The notes under the pieces are model-generated. The model worked only from the letters and a program-made list of their open reading frames with translations. It had not been told where the DNA came from and did not search any database. 50,336 nucleotides of DNA, taken from the NCBI RefSeq assembly GCF_024295625.1, contig NZ_JANCOJ010000007.1, positions 1 through 50,336 on the forward strand. Direction: 5' to 3'. Position 1 is the stretch's first letter. Each line of letters begins with the position of its first letter. Position numbers and translations under genes: made by a program. Source of the stretch: Streptococcus sp. CF8_St5-11. GTDB taxonomy: Bacteria; Bacillota; Bacilli; Lactobacillales; Streptococcaceae. Positions 7,656-15,403 of the stretch are shown piece after piece.

Positions 7656-9632
7656 ATGTATAGTAAGTTTAAAAAAATTTTATTAATTATTTCCTTTCTT
7701 TTGATTTGTTTAATTGGATTGTTATTCATCAATACAAATGAAAACGAGATTTTTGCTGGTTTTAGAAATGTAATAGTTGTTGAAAAATCTCCTGTCGATT
7801 TTTCTGATAAAATTAATGAATTTGTAGCTAAAAACGATATTGTTCTAGCAAGAAGAATTGTTGCTCCTGTCGATGAGTCTAACAAACAAATACAAAATAC
7901 ATATGTTCCAATTGGAGCCAAAAATTTACCTAAAGAGCTAAAGCAGCAAACGGATAATGAATTAATAGAAAATAGTTCATACAATACAGTTTATGTTGTT
8001 GTGAGTGGTTCTATGAATGCGGAGCAAGTAGCTGAAGGATTATTGCAACTTAATGCCACTGTTAGAGTTTTGCCAACTAATTATGAGACTGCTCTATTTC
8101 GATTACTATTGAATACTCCACAATCAGTATTGATCGTAATTGGGATTTTAATTACCTATATCTCTTTAATACTAGCTCAACAAGTTTCTGGCATGAAAGA
8201 GGTTGGAATATTAAGAGTTTCTGGCAAAGGAAAGCATGCGATTGCTATAGAACAAACAAAAAACGATAGTATTTTTATCTTATGTTTATTGATATGTTCT
8301 ATACTTGGTGTTGTTAGTACATTAATCATTTTAAGAAAATTTTCGATTCTAGCTCTGTTGATAATCTTAGTACCAGTGTTTGTTTGGGCCTTATTAATAT
8401 TTATCGTTAATTTTTTTCTTTCACATTGTTTTTATTATATTCTTCAACACCAACCAATTATTTTATCAATTAAAGGAAAGGCTCCGCTAGGTTTCATCTT
8501 TGTTATGACGATCCTAATACAGCTATTTACTTTATTTTCTGTTATGTTCTGTGTTTATGGAATGATTTCAATAACTAGAGAAGTTGAATCGTTAGAGGTA
8601 GGAAAAAGTCATTGGCAAAGGAATGCTGAATATTATGAGATAACTTCTTTAGAAGATGGCGACAGTGTTTCACAAGATCAAAAAGAAAAATTTTTTAATG
8701 AGTTATCTGACAACACTACGATTATTTATAGAAACGACATGTTAGATAATATGTTGATTTCGAACAAAGATAATAAGAATTTCGAACCAACTTCAGATTA
8801 TTCTTCAAATGTAATTTATGTTAATGCTAACTACGTTGCAGTAAATAAAATTAAGTTATCTGACTCAGCAAAATTATTTCTAAAAGATATGAAAACATAT
8901 GATAAAATGATTTTAATTCCAAATCGTTATCAAAATATGTTTGAACAATTAAAGAATAAATGGGAATATTTTGAGAAAAGGGGATTTTCATCTAAGGAAA
9001 CATTAGTCGAAGATACCCAACCAAATTCCAAAATTGCTAGTTTCATATACGAAGGTGGTGATTTGTTTACTTATCCAGTTTACTCTTTAATTGGGAGGCA
9101 ATTTTCCAATGAAGCAATGGTCCATGATCCAATTATTGTTGTGGAAAAACCTAACTATGCTTTATTGCCAACCTCGTTCTTAATAGTTAACCATTCTGAA
9201 AAAGTAACTACGTTAATTCGAAAATATAACTTGACAGCTTCCTTCGGTTCACTTACTAGTGGATTATTATCTATTGAGAAAAGAATTGATATGATAGTAA
9301 CAAGAAAATACTTTTTACTTGCTACGACTGTTTTAAGTATTACTACCTCATTTTTATTGTTCATTTTGATGAATAGTATTTATTTTTATCAAGAAAGGAG
9401 GACACATTTTATAGAACGTTTGGCTGGGAAAAACCAATTACGTATTCATAGAGTTTATCTTGGATTGCTTATTACGTGCTTTACTCTAATTGGTATTTGT
9501 ACAATTGTTTTAAGATTTTCATTTTTACTAATATTAGTACCGTTTGTATACTTATTATTGTTGCTTATCATATTTGCATTTCAATTAATTAAAGAGAAAA
9601 AAGTAAATATTTTATTTCTAAAAGGAGCTTAA
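7656..9632 (+). CDS. Bacteriocin-associated integral membrane protein (DUF1430 / lactococcin 972 immunity type)
   Basis: A 658-aa protein with about eight membrane segments (residues about 8-27, 157-176, 205-226, 229-253, 278-302, 553-577, 600-620 and 622-645). Two large outside loops (about 30-150 and 310-550) give it the shape of an FtsX/MacB-like permease. Proteins of this type accompany lactococcin 972-like bacteriocins and are thought to form, with the adjacent ATPase, the immunity or efflux complex. I chose ATG 7656 (GAGG 8 bases upstream; starts MYSKFKKILL) over a TTG at 7611 that lies just behind the hairpin. It ends one base before the ATPase gene, so the two are translationally linked. 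Confidence 0.87.
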   Translation: MYSKFKKILLIISFLLICLIGLLFINTNENEIFAGFRNVIVVEKSPVDFSDKINEFVAKNDIVLARRIVAPVDESNKQIQNTYVPIGAKNLPKELKQQTDNELIENSSYNTVYVVVSGSMNAEQVAEGLLQLNATVRVLPTNYETALFRLLLNTPQSVLIVIGILITYISLILAQQVSGMKEVGILRVSGKGKHAIAIEQTKNDSIFILCLLICSILGVVSTLIILRKFSILALLIILVPVFVWALLIFIVNFFLSHCFYYILQHQPIILSIKGKAPLGFIFVMTILIQLFTLFSVMFCVYGMISITREVESLEVGKSHWQRNAEYYEITSLEDGDSVSQDQKEKFFNELSDNTTIIYRNDMLDNMLISNKDNKNFEPTSDYSSNVIYVNANYVAVNKIKLSDSAKLFLKDMKTYDKMILIPNRYQNMFEQLKNKWEYFEKRGFSSKETLVEDTQPNSKIASFIYEGGDLFTYPVYSLIGRQFSNEAMVHDPIIVVEKPNYALLPTSFLIVNHSEKVTTLIRKYNLTASFGSLTSGLLSIEKRIDMIVTRKYFLLATTVLSITTSFLLFILMNSIYFYQERRTHFIERLAGKNQLRIHRVYLGLLITCFTLIGICTIVLRFSFLLILVPFVYLLLLLIIFAFQLIKEKKVNILFLKGA

Positions 9633-9633
9633 T

Positions 9634-10269
9634 ATGATCGAATTAAGAAATATAAATAAAGGATTCGATGACCGTATTGTTCTAGAGAATTTAAATTATA
9701 ATTTTTATGAAGGGAATTCTTATGCTCTGATAGGTGCGTCTGGTGCTGGAAAAACCACATTACTAAATATTATTGGTAAATTAGAAGAAGTTGATTCTGG
9801 AGATATAATTGTAAATGATATTAATCTAAATAATATTAAAGAAAAAGATTATTTCAAAAATTATCTTAGTTATTTGTTTCAAAATTTTGGTCTTATCGAA
9901 AATAAGTCGATTCAAGAAAACTTAATGTTGGCTTTTATTGGAGAAAAAATAAGCAAGTTGGAAATGCAAAAGAAAATGAATGAAGCTTTAAAAAGAGTTC
10001 ATCTTGATGTAAATCTAAATCGTAAAATATATACTCTTTCAGGAGGAGAAGCTCAACGTGTAGCTCTAGCTAAAACAATTTTAAAAGATTCACCAATTAT
10101 ATTAGCAGATGAACCAACTGCATCTGTAGATCAAAAAAATAGTGAAGAAATAATAGAATTAATATTGAGCTTAAAGAAAGAAAATAAAATTATAATTATA
10201 GCTACTCACTCTCCTGACATCTATAACCAAGTTGATCATATTTTAGAAATAAAAGGTGAACAAAAATGA
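9634..10269 (+). CDS. ABC transporter ATP-binding protein, lactococcin 972 cluster type
   Basis: A 211-aa ATPase with Walker A GASGAGKTT (residues 34-42), Q-loop Gln83, signature LSGGE (135-139), Walker B ILADE (D159, E160) and a switch His in ATHSPD. It is LolD/MacB-like, consistent with powering the 658-aa permease-like partner. AAAGGAG precedes the ATG. This pair probably gives the producer self-protection; Sec export of the bacteriocin itself makes a dedicated exporter unnecessary. Confidence 0.92.
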   Translation: MIELRNINKGFDDRIVLENLNYNFYEGNSYALIGASGAGKTTLLNIIGKLEEVDSGDIIVNDINLNNIKEKDYFKNYLSYLFQNFGLIENKSIQENLMLAFIGEKISKLEMQKKMNEALKRVHLDVNLNRKIYTLSGGEAQRVALAKTILKDSPIILADEPTASVDQKNSEEIIELILSLKKENKIIIIATHSPDIYNQVDHILEIKGEQK

Positions 10270-10451
10270 AATTTAATTATACAAATATATTGCTACAGTT
10301 AATCATCTTTATAAATTCTTCTTTTATCATATTGACACAAATGAACAATGTTAGACAGCCTGTTAAAATATTGATTCAATTCATTTGTTTATTGAGTTTT
10401 TTATCTACTGTAATTAACTTCTATAATTATTTAAAAGTAGATAAAGATTAA
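10266..10451 (+). CDS. Small two-TM membrane peptide, last gene of the bacteriocin operon
   Basis: A 61-aa protein starting in a 4-base ATGA overlap with the ATPase stop, so translation is coupled. Two hydrophobic helices (about residues 8-25 and 32-51) are joined by a short NNVRQP loop and end in a charged KVDKD tail. I do not recognise a family. Position and size suggest an accessory immunity peptide or a small subunit of the ABC complex, which is inference. Confidence 0.65.
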   Translation: MKFNYTNILLQLIIFINSSFIILTQMNNVRQPVKILIQFICLLSFLSTVINFYNYLKVDKD

Positions 10452-10477
10452 CATGATTGAAAATTAAGATTTTAAAC

Positions 10478-10506
10478 AAAGAGCTAGAAATATCTAGTTC
10501 TTTTTT
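10478..10506 (+). terminator. Terminator closing the bacteriocin operon
   Basis: AAAGAGCTAGA, AATA loop, TCTAGTTCTTT with one G-U pair, then a T run. It marks the right end of the AT-rich module. Confidence 0.85.
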
Positions 10507-10556
10507 CTCTTCAAAGATTAAATGTGCCTAAAGCATTGAGAATGTTCCATTCGTGC

Positions 10557-10585
10557 TTGAATCTGCTTAGAAAAAGTACTATAGT
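10557..10585 (+). promoter_or_regulatory. Promoter of the 46-aa peptide/ABC operon
   Basis: TTGAAT (10557-10562), 17-base spacer, TATAGT (10580-10585), about 56 bases before ATG 10642. Confidence 0.6.
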
Positions 10586-10641
10586 ATAAGCATAAAATAC
10601 AATTGTAATCTTTCATACTGTGAATAGAAAGAAGGCAAGAT

Positions 10642-10782
10642 ATGAAATTACAATTTAGAATTCTAATAGGAATTTGCTTCTTGATCGGTGCCTTAGTCTT
10701 TGCCTTTCAAAAGGAATGGTTATACGCTTTGCTGTTGCTTTTAGTTGGGGCTTCTTACCTTTATAAAGGAGTGCGTCGATGA
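10642..10782 (+). CDS. Small hydrophobic membrane peptide leading an ABC exporter operon
   Basis: A 46-aa ORF too short for usual ORF lists: MKLQFRILIG, then two hydrophobic stretches around a QKEW turn, ending YKGVRR. GAAGGCAAG precedes the ATG. Its stop overlaps the ATPase start (ATGA), showing it is translated as the first gene of a three-gene unit. Two short TM helices make a secreted substrate unlikely; it may be a small subunit or accessory protein of the transporter. No family recognised. Confidence 0.65.
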   Translation: MKLQFRILIGICFLIGALVFAFQKEWLYALLLLLVGASYLYKGVRR

Positions 10783-11483
10783 AGAGTGAGTGTTTAAACA
10801 TCAGGGGGCTAAACGTTTGGTATAAAAAAGACAAGCCCGTTATAAAAGACACGAATTTGCTTGTACCCAATCATTCTGTAGTGGGGTTGATTGGTCGAAA
10901 TGGAGCTGGGAAGACAACCTTGCTAAAAGCTTTAAGTAGTGTTTTTGATCATCGGCAGTATGCAGTTGAGACTGTTACCATTGAAGACAAGGTGACATAT
11001 TTTCATACGAATTTCTATAAGAGCCGTACCTATACAGTTTTTACTGAAAACAATAGTTTTTTAAACTGGGATTTTGTTCACTATTTTAATTTTGTCTGTC
11101 GTTTGTATCATCGAAAGAGAGATGATACGTTATTGCAGGACCTGATCTCAGGTTTTCATTTTGAAGAATTTCTCAACACCGATATCGGTAGTTTGTCAAC
11201 GGGAAATAAAAAGAAAGTCTTCCTGATCACAGCTTTTTATCTCAAACCTTCCCTCCTTATTTTGGACGAACCATTTGATGGCCTTGATTTTGATGCGACA
11301 GAATTTCTATATGGTTTGCTATTGCAGTATAAAGAAGAAGGCGCTATTCTGATGAGTTCGCATATCGCAGAGAGTATCGTTCGAGTCTGTGATACAGCTT
11401 ATACTATTGAAGATGGTCACCTAGACGCGATCGAATCGAATCTAGAAGATTGGTTTCATGACGTCAATCGTCAGAGGGGGTAG
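10779..11483 (+). CDS. ABC transporter ATP-binding protein
   Basis: A 234-aa nucleotide-binding subunit. It has Walker A GRNGAGKTT near residue 39 and Walker B LLILDEPFDGLD. The switch His is in SSHIAES. The signature is LSTGN rather than LSGGQ, a variant seen in ABC-2-type exporters. It overlaps the 46-aa gene by four bases and lies three bases before the permease gene, so the three form one operon. The cargo is unknown. Confidence 0.9.
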   Translation: MKSECLNIRGLNVWYKKDKPVIKDTNLLVPNHSVVGLIGRNGAGKTTLLKALSSVFDHRQYAVETVTIEDKVTYFHTNFYKSRTYTVFTENNSFLNWDFVHYFNFVCRLYHRKRDDTLLQDLISGFHFEEFLNTDIGSLSTGNKKKVFLITAFYLKPSLLILDEPFDGLDFDATEFLYGLLLQYKEEGAILMSSHIAESIVRVCDTAYTIEDGHLDAIESNLEDWFHDVNRQRG

Positions 11484-11486
11484 AGC

Positions 11487-12584
11487 ATGCTACTAGCTAT
11501 TTTTAGAGATTTGGTATCCAAAAATCGGCTCTTCTTGTTCTTGACTTCCTTAGCTTTTGCTCTTTATTACCATGTTGTTGGGGGCAAATTTTCTACGAGC
11601 TTTCAAGTCTTATTGATCAGTACGGCTATTGTCACTGCTCTATCAACCTTTCAATTGTTGTATTCCTACTTTTCGATGGACAGGGTCCAGGCCTATTACC
11701 AGCTTCCTTTGTCTCTCAATCGTTTCAAAGGTTCTTTTCTGACGGTAACCTTTCTTCTCAATTTGTTAGAGCGCGTGCTGTTATTGATCCTCTTTTTGGG
11801 AGTCAGGTTAGACCTGCTACAATCCTTTAAGCTCGTCCTCCTTTCTTTACTGGTGGTATTGAGTGTGTTTTATGTCTTTATCCAGTTCAATACCAGGCCT
11901 AGTTTTCTAGGAGGAGTACTCATTTCTGTAACGACTGTTCTCACAGTATCTTCTTTATGGGTCCAACAAGTGTCCTATATGATCTTACTTTCAGCCTTCA
12001 TTGCTGTCTTTATTTTTAAAAATGAGGACTTGATCGCGATTTCAAAAAATGATCAGTTGCTCGTCGCAAAGAGAAGAAGTGGCAATTATTTTTGGCTTTC
12101 CTTGTTTCAAGAGCGCTATTTTTCCATCAATTTTGTCTTTACCCTCATCTTCCTCCTTCTCATTCTGATACAGGATTATGATGCTCCTTTAAAAATCATC
12201 ATTCTTTTAACGATGGCTTCTGTCAATACGCCATTAACCACCCTCATTTCCGCGGATAAAGATTTGATCGATCATGTTAAGTCTCTTCCTAAGAGTCGGT
12301 TTTTTTACTTGATGTATTACCGTGTATTGTTGACTTATTTCCTATCTGTGAATCTATTTGTTGCTCTTTTATTAAAAATGGTAGTCATGCCTGACTTGGG
12401 GATTCTATTTTTACTAGGAGTCATGATTCTAGCAGTAGTGGAAGCTTTTTTGCACTTACTGATTGAAATCTATTTCCCTTTAAGAAAATGGAATTTAAAG
12501 AGGGAATGTTGGAAGCACCCACGAAAATACATTGTTCCTAGTATCGTCTTCTTACTTAGTTGGAGTCTCCTTTTCTGTTTCTAA
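11487..12584 (+). CDS. ABC-2-like membrane permease, cargo unknown
   Basis: A 365-aa integral membrane protein with roughly ten hydrophobic helices, no signal peptide and a basic cytoplasmic loop around KRRSG. It pairs with the preceding ATPase. No specific family motif was recognised. GAGGGGGTAGAGC supplies the ribosome site. The gap 12585-12667 shows no clear terminator. Confidence 0.75.
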   Translation: MLLAIFRDLVSKNRLFLFLTSLAFALYYHVVGGKFSTSFQVLLISTAIVTALSTFQLLYSYFSMDRVQAYYQLPLSLNRFKGSFLTVTFLLNLLERVLLLILFLGVRLDLLQSFKLVLLSLLVVLSVFYVFIQFNTRPSFLGGVLISVTTVLTVSSLWVQQVSYMILLSAFIAVFIFKNEDLIAISKNDQLLVAKRRSGNYFWLSLFQERYFSINFVFTLIFLLLILIQDYDAPLKIIILLTMASVNTPLTTLISADKDLIDHVKSLPKSRFFYLMYYRVLLTYFLSVNLFVALLLKMVVMPDLGILFLLGVMILAVVEAFLHLLIEIYFPLRKWNLKRECWKHPRKYIVPSIVFLLSWSLLFCF

Positions 12585-12667
12585 GGAATTGCTCCTTCGC
12601 TTGTATCTATACCTTAATTGTAGTATGATAGAGGAGTTGAAAAGATGCTAGAAAAGGTGGCAAGTAT

Positions 12668-13072
12668 ATGAAAGATTTTCACTTTGATGCAATTGCTGCA
12701 TTTGAAAATTACGAAATCGAAAAGATGAGAGATGGCCATGTAGTGGTGTCAACCAAGGTCGTTGAATCATCTCTCAATTATTATGGAAATGCGCATGGAG
12801 GCTATCTCTTTACCCTGTGTGACCAGATCAGTGGTTTGGTCGTGATTTCTCAGGGGGTCGATGGGGTGACCTTGCAATCCTCAATCAATTACTTGAAAGC
12901 AGGGCGTCTGGGTGATGTCCTGACCATCCATGGCGAATGTGTCCACAGTGGACGGACGACTCGAGTTGTGGATGTTGATATTACCAATCAAGATGGGGCC
13001 AATGTCTGCAAGGCAACCTTTACGATGTTTGTTACGGGAGTGAGAGATGAATCCGCACAAGTACGCATTTAA
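12668..13072 (+). CDS. PaaI-type hotdog-fold acyl-CoA thioesterase
   Basis: A 134-aa hotdog protein. The PaaI/4HBT signature is GNAHGGYLFTLCDQISGL at about residues 38-55, with the HGG turn and the acidic Asp of the active site. It is followed by QSSINYLKAGRLGD, the central strand. Enzymes of this type hydrolyse aromatic or short acyl-CoA thioesters in the cytoplasm; the substrate is not evident. It overlaps the following HAD gene by 26 bases, indicating cotranscription. Confidence 0.88.
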   Translation: MKDFHFDAIAAFENYEIEKMRDGHVVVSTKVVESSLNYYGNAHGGYLFTLCDQISGLVVISQGVDGVTLQSSINYLKAGRLGDVLTIHGECVHSGRTTRVVDVDITNQDGANVCKATFTMFVTGVRDESAQVRI

Positions 13073-13799
13073 AAACTATATTTTTGATTTTTATGGAACC
13101 TTGGTCGATATCGAAACCGATGAGTCGAGTCCCATTTTATGGGATACCATGGCTCAGATCTACCAATCCTATGGGGCAAGCTATACAGGAGAAGGTCTTC
13201 GCCTACGTTATAGAGAGTTGGTGCAACAAGCCGAAGAAGACTTGGCTAAGGAAAAACAAGTTGCCTACCCAGAGATTGATCTAACGGTCATCTTTGTGCA
13301 ATTGTATTTAGAAAGTCATCCAAGTGGAAATAGTGTTTCCCACCTCAAAGAGTGGGGACGTTTGATTGCGCGGACTTTCCGTGTCCTTTCTCGCAAGCGT
13401 TTGGAGCTTTATCCTCATACGAAAGAAGTATTAGAGGATATGAAAGCTGCAGGTTGCCGAATCTTTCTCTTATCCAATGCCCAATCAGATTTTACCAATC
13501 CGGAGATTGATTTGGTTGGTTTGAGAGAGCTTTTCCATGACATTTACTTGTCATCTGATGCAGGTATTCGCAAACCTCAGCCAGAGTTTCTCTTGGAAGT
13601 GATGAAAGAACACCAGTTGAACCCTGAGAAAACGGTCATGGTGGGGAATGACTTTACGACAGATGTCGCTGTTGCCCAAAGTATTGGGATAGAGAGTATC
13701 TTGATCAATACCTTCCCATACTCTGAAGCTGAACTGCGCGAGAAGAATCAAGCAGGCGTGCGCGTGATTCGAGATATTCAAGAATTGCAGGAAGATTGA
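13047..13799 (+). CDS. HAD-superfamily (subfamily IA) hydrolase
   Basis: A 250-aa phosphatase-type protein. Motif I is FDFYGTLVD (nucleophile and general acid Asp, but Tyr-Gly in place of the common Leu-Asp between them). Motif II is LLSNAQ, motif III a Lys in RKPQPEF, and motif IV GNDFTTDV. A helical cap sits between motifs I and II. The substrate is unknown. The chosen ATG overlaps the thioesterase by 26 bases and has GGGAG about 9 bases upstream. Confidence 0.85.
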   Translation: MNPHKYAFKNYIFDFYGTLVDIETDESSPILWDTMAQIYQSYGASYTGEGLRLRYRELVQQAEEDLAKEKQVAYPEIDLTVIFVQLYLESHPSGNSVSHLKEWGRLIARTFRVLSRKRLELYPHTKEVLEDMKAAGCRIFLLSNAQSDFTNPEIDLVGLRELFHDIYLSSDAGIRKPQPEFLLEVMKEHQLNPEKTVMVGNDFTTDVAVAQSIGIESILINTFPYSEAELREKNQAGVRVIRDIQELQED

Positions 13800-13816
13800 A
13801 AATATCATCCATGTAG

Positions 13817-13840
13817 GGAGGCCAAGTCGCCTCCTTTTTT
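13817..13840 (+). terminator. Terminator after the HAD gene
   Basis: GGAGGC (13817-13822), CAAGTC, GCCTCC (13829-13834), then six Ts. Confidence 0.85.
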
Positions 13841-13867
13841 CTTGAAAATGCTACAGTCGAGCAGGAT

Positions 13868-13896
13868 TTGTCAAATTTTCGCTTTCATGGTATACT
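13868..13896 (+). promoter_or_regulatory. Promoter of the zinc-ribbon gene
   Basis: TTGTCA (13868-13873), 17-base spacer, TATACT (13891-13896). Confidence 0.65.
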
Positions 13897-13926
13897 ATGA
13901 AAGTTAATTTGAATAAGGAGATAAAA

Positions 13927-14262
13927 ATGAATAACTTACCAAACTGTCCAAAATGTAATTCGGAATATGTTTATGAAGATGGAGCGCTCTTAGTGTGCCC
14001 AGAGTGTGCCTATGAATGGAACCCAGCTGAGGTCGAAGAAGAAGAAGGTGTCGTAGCGATTGATGCCAACGGAAACAAATTGGCTGATGGCGATACGGTG
14101 ACCCTGATCAAAGATTTAAAAGTGAAGGGTGCACCAAAGGATTTGAAACAAGGAACGCGCGTGAAAAACATCCGTATCGTGGAAGGAGACCACAACATCG
14201 ATTGTAAGATTGATGGCTTTGGTGCAATGAAACTCAAATCAGAATTTGTGAAGAAGATCTAA
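13927..14262 (+). CDS. yjdM: Zinc ribbon domain protein, YjdM/PhnA family
   Basis: A 111-aa protein with an N-terminal zinc ribbon (CPKC at about residues 6-9 and CPEC at 24-27) followed by an acidic linker and the compact PhnA C-terminal domain ([20 protein letters not shown]). It is often labelled 'alkylphosphonate utilisation' from linkage in E. coli, but no phosphonate genes occur here and the real role is unknown. AAGGAG lies about 8 bases before ATG 13927; an upstream in-frame ATG at 13897 lies immediately after the -10 and is unlikely to be used. Confidence 0.9.
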   Translation: MNNLPNCPKCNSEYVYEDGALLVCPECAYEWNPAEVEEEEGVVAIDANGNKLADGDTVTLIKDLKVKGAPKDLKQGTRVKNIRIVEGDHNIDCKIDGFGAMKLKSEFVKKI

Positions 14263-14322
14263 AGAAAAGAAGAAATAGTTCTATATAAAGTATACAAATT
14301 AATAGAGTTGTTTAAGTTTATA

Positions 14323-14462
14323 AGGAACTTTCCGCTGTGAGGAAAGTACTTGAAACAATATTGTTTCAAGTACTCGGGAGTTTTGAAACTTTGGGTTCAA
14401 AACTAAGTCATGGAACTTCGAAGAAGTTCGCTGACGTCCGTCTTCACTTAAGGAAAGTTCCT
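14323..14462. repeat. Cloverleaf-like inverted-repeat element (possible small repeat or structured RNA)
   Basis: An 11-base outer inverted repeat, AGGAACTTTCC (14323-14333) and GGAAAGTTCCT (14452-14462), encloses three further perfect inverted repeats. These are a 30-base palindrome at 14345-14374 (15-base arms, no spacer), a 9-base stem at 14379-14387/14396-14404 with an 8-base loop, and a 7-base stem at 14413-14419/14423-14429. The whole could fold as a multi-branched RNA or DNA cruciform. It is not a BOX or RUP sequence that I recognise. No ORF lies in it. Confidence 0.6.
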
Positions 14463-14472
14463 GATTAATCTG

Positions 14473-14494
14473 AAGGGCCTAGCCCTTTTCTTTC
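14473..14494 (+). terminator. Short GC hairpin with T-rich tail
   Basis: AAGGGC, CTA loop, GCCCTT, then TTCTTTC. It lies between the cloverleaf element and the next gene, 12 bases before that ATG, and could terminate readthrough from the zinc-ribbon gene or attenuate the next gene. Confidence 0.5.
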
Positions 14495-14505
14495 AGGAGA
14501 ATACT

Positions 14506-15144
14506 ATGAAATTCAAACTATTATTTAGCTATCGTTTTCTATTGTTTATCTTAAGTGTAATCGGCGTTTATCTGCAACTGACCAAGCATGGTGGCTTTGG
14601 CATGATGCTCTATTACACCATTTTATCTAACATGTTGGTCATGTTCTTTATGGGAGACATGGTTTGGCGCATGGTTCGAGGTCGTTCAACGCAGACTCAG
14701 GACTACCTTCGTATGAAAGGCGCCGTTACCATGTCCATTATGATCACCTGTGTCATCTACCACTTTATGTTGGCGCCTCTGGCGACTCCTGAGAAGTTTT
14801 ATCGTTTGGAAAATTTCCTCTGTCATTACATCGTTCCTTTGATGTTCTTCTTTGATACCCTAGTGATTGATAAAGCCAAGCAATACCGAAAGCTCGATCC
14901 CTTCTTTTGGACCTCGATTCCCCTGGCTTACATGCTCTTTGCCCTTCTCAATGGATTGGTCTTGAAGTGGCCGATTCCAGGAGCAAAAGATAGTCCCTTT
15001 GCCTATTTCTTTATCAATGTCAATAAATACGGCTGGGCCTTTGTGGGCAAATGGGTGGTGATCATCTTTATCGCCTACCTTTTAGCTGGCTATGTGCTCT
15101 ATGGGATCAAAAATATCAAGCGAAAATCGGCTATTTCTGAGTAA
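14506..15144 (+). CDS. Pr6Pr family membrane protein
   Basis: A 212-aa integral membrane protein with about six helices and short loops; it starts MKFKLLFSYRFLLFI. It matches my recollection of the Pr6Pr (FAR-17a/AIG1-like) family, including YYTILSNMLV in helix 2 and CHYIVPLMFFFD in the fourth. The function is not established in bacteria. AGGAGAATACT supplies the ribosome site. It is a single gene followed by the pyrimidine operon promoter. Confidence 0.78.
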   Translation: MKFKLLFSYRFLLFILSVIGVYLQLTKHGGFGMMLYYTILSNMLVMFFMGDMVWRMVRGRSTQTQDYLRMKGAVTMSIMITCVIYHFMLAPLATPEKFYRLENFLCHYIVPLMFFFDTLVIDKAKQYRKLDPFFWTSIPLAYMLFALLNGLVLKWPIPGAKDSPFAYFFINVNKYGWAFVGKWVVIIFIAYLLAGYVLYGIKNIKRKSAISE

Positions 15145-15210
15145 AAGCCGAACTTTATTCGGACGAAAAGTCTTGTTTTTAAATTTTTTTGAAAAATGTT
15201 GAGTTTTTTC

Positions 15211-15239
15211 TTGCATGTCGTTTGAAACTGTGATATAGT
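15211..15239 (+). promoter_or_regulatory. Promoter of the pyr operon
   Basis: TTGCAT (15211-15216), 17-base spacer, TATAGT (15234-15239), about 20 bases before the PyrR-binding leader. Confidence 0.7.
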
Positions 15240-15260
15240 TATCTCAATTAAATAAATCCT

Positions 15261-15385
15261 TTAATCCTGTCCCGTGAGGCAGGCAAGGAGACTGTGAAAA
15301 ACAATGGCTAGGACCATAGGGCGAGACTCTATCCTCTTAGACCATTCATTTGCTGAACCTCCTTGAAAAAGGAGGTTTTTCTTTT
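15261..15385 (+). promoter_or_regulatory. PyrR-binding attenuator leader
   Basis: The leader carries the PyrR anti-antiterminator signature (ATCCTGTCCCGTGAGGCAGG around 15264-15283) and ends with a terminator. In the terminator AACCTCCTT (15356-15364) pairs with AAGGAGGTT (15369-15377), followed by Ts. In the known mechanism PyrR bound to UMP or UTP holds the 5' hairpin and so allows the terminator to form. It sits directly before pyrR, giving feedback control of the operon. Confidence 0.88.
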
Positions 15386-15403
15386 ACAACTAAGGAGGAC
15401 TGA

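Noticed and set aside
7499..7984. 161-codon minus-strand ORF across the bacteriocin end and membrane-protein start
   Set aside because: It reads antisense through the attenuator hairpin and an obvious gene, without a ribosome site.
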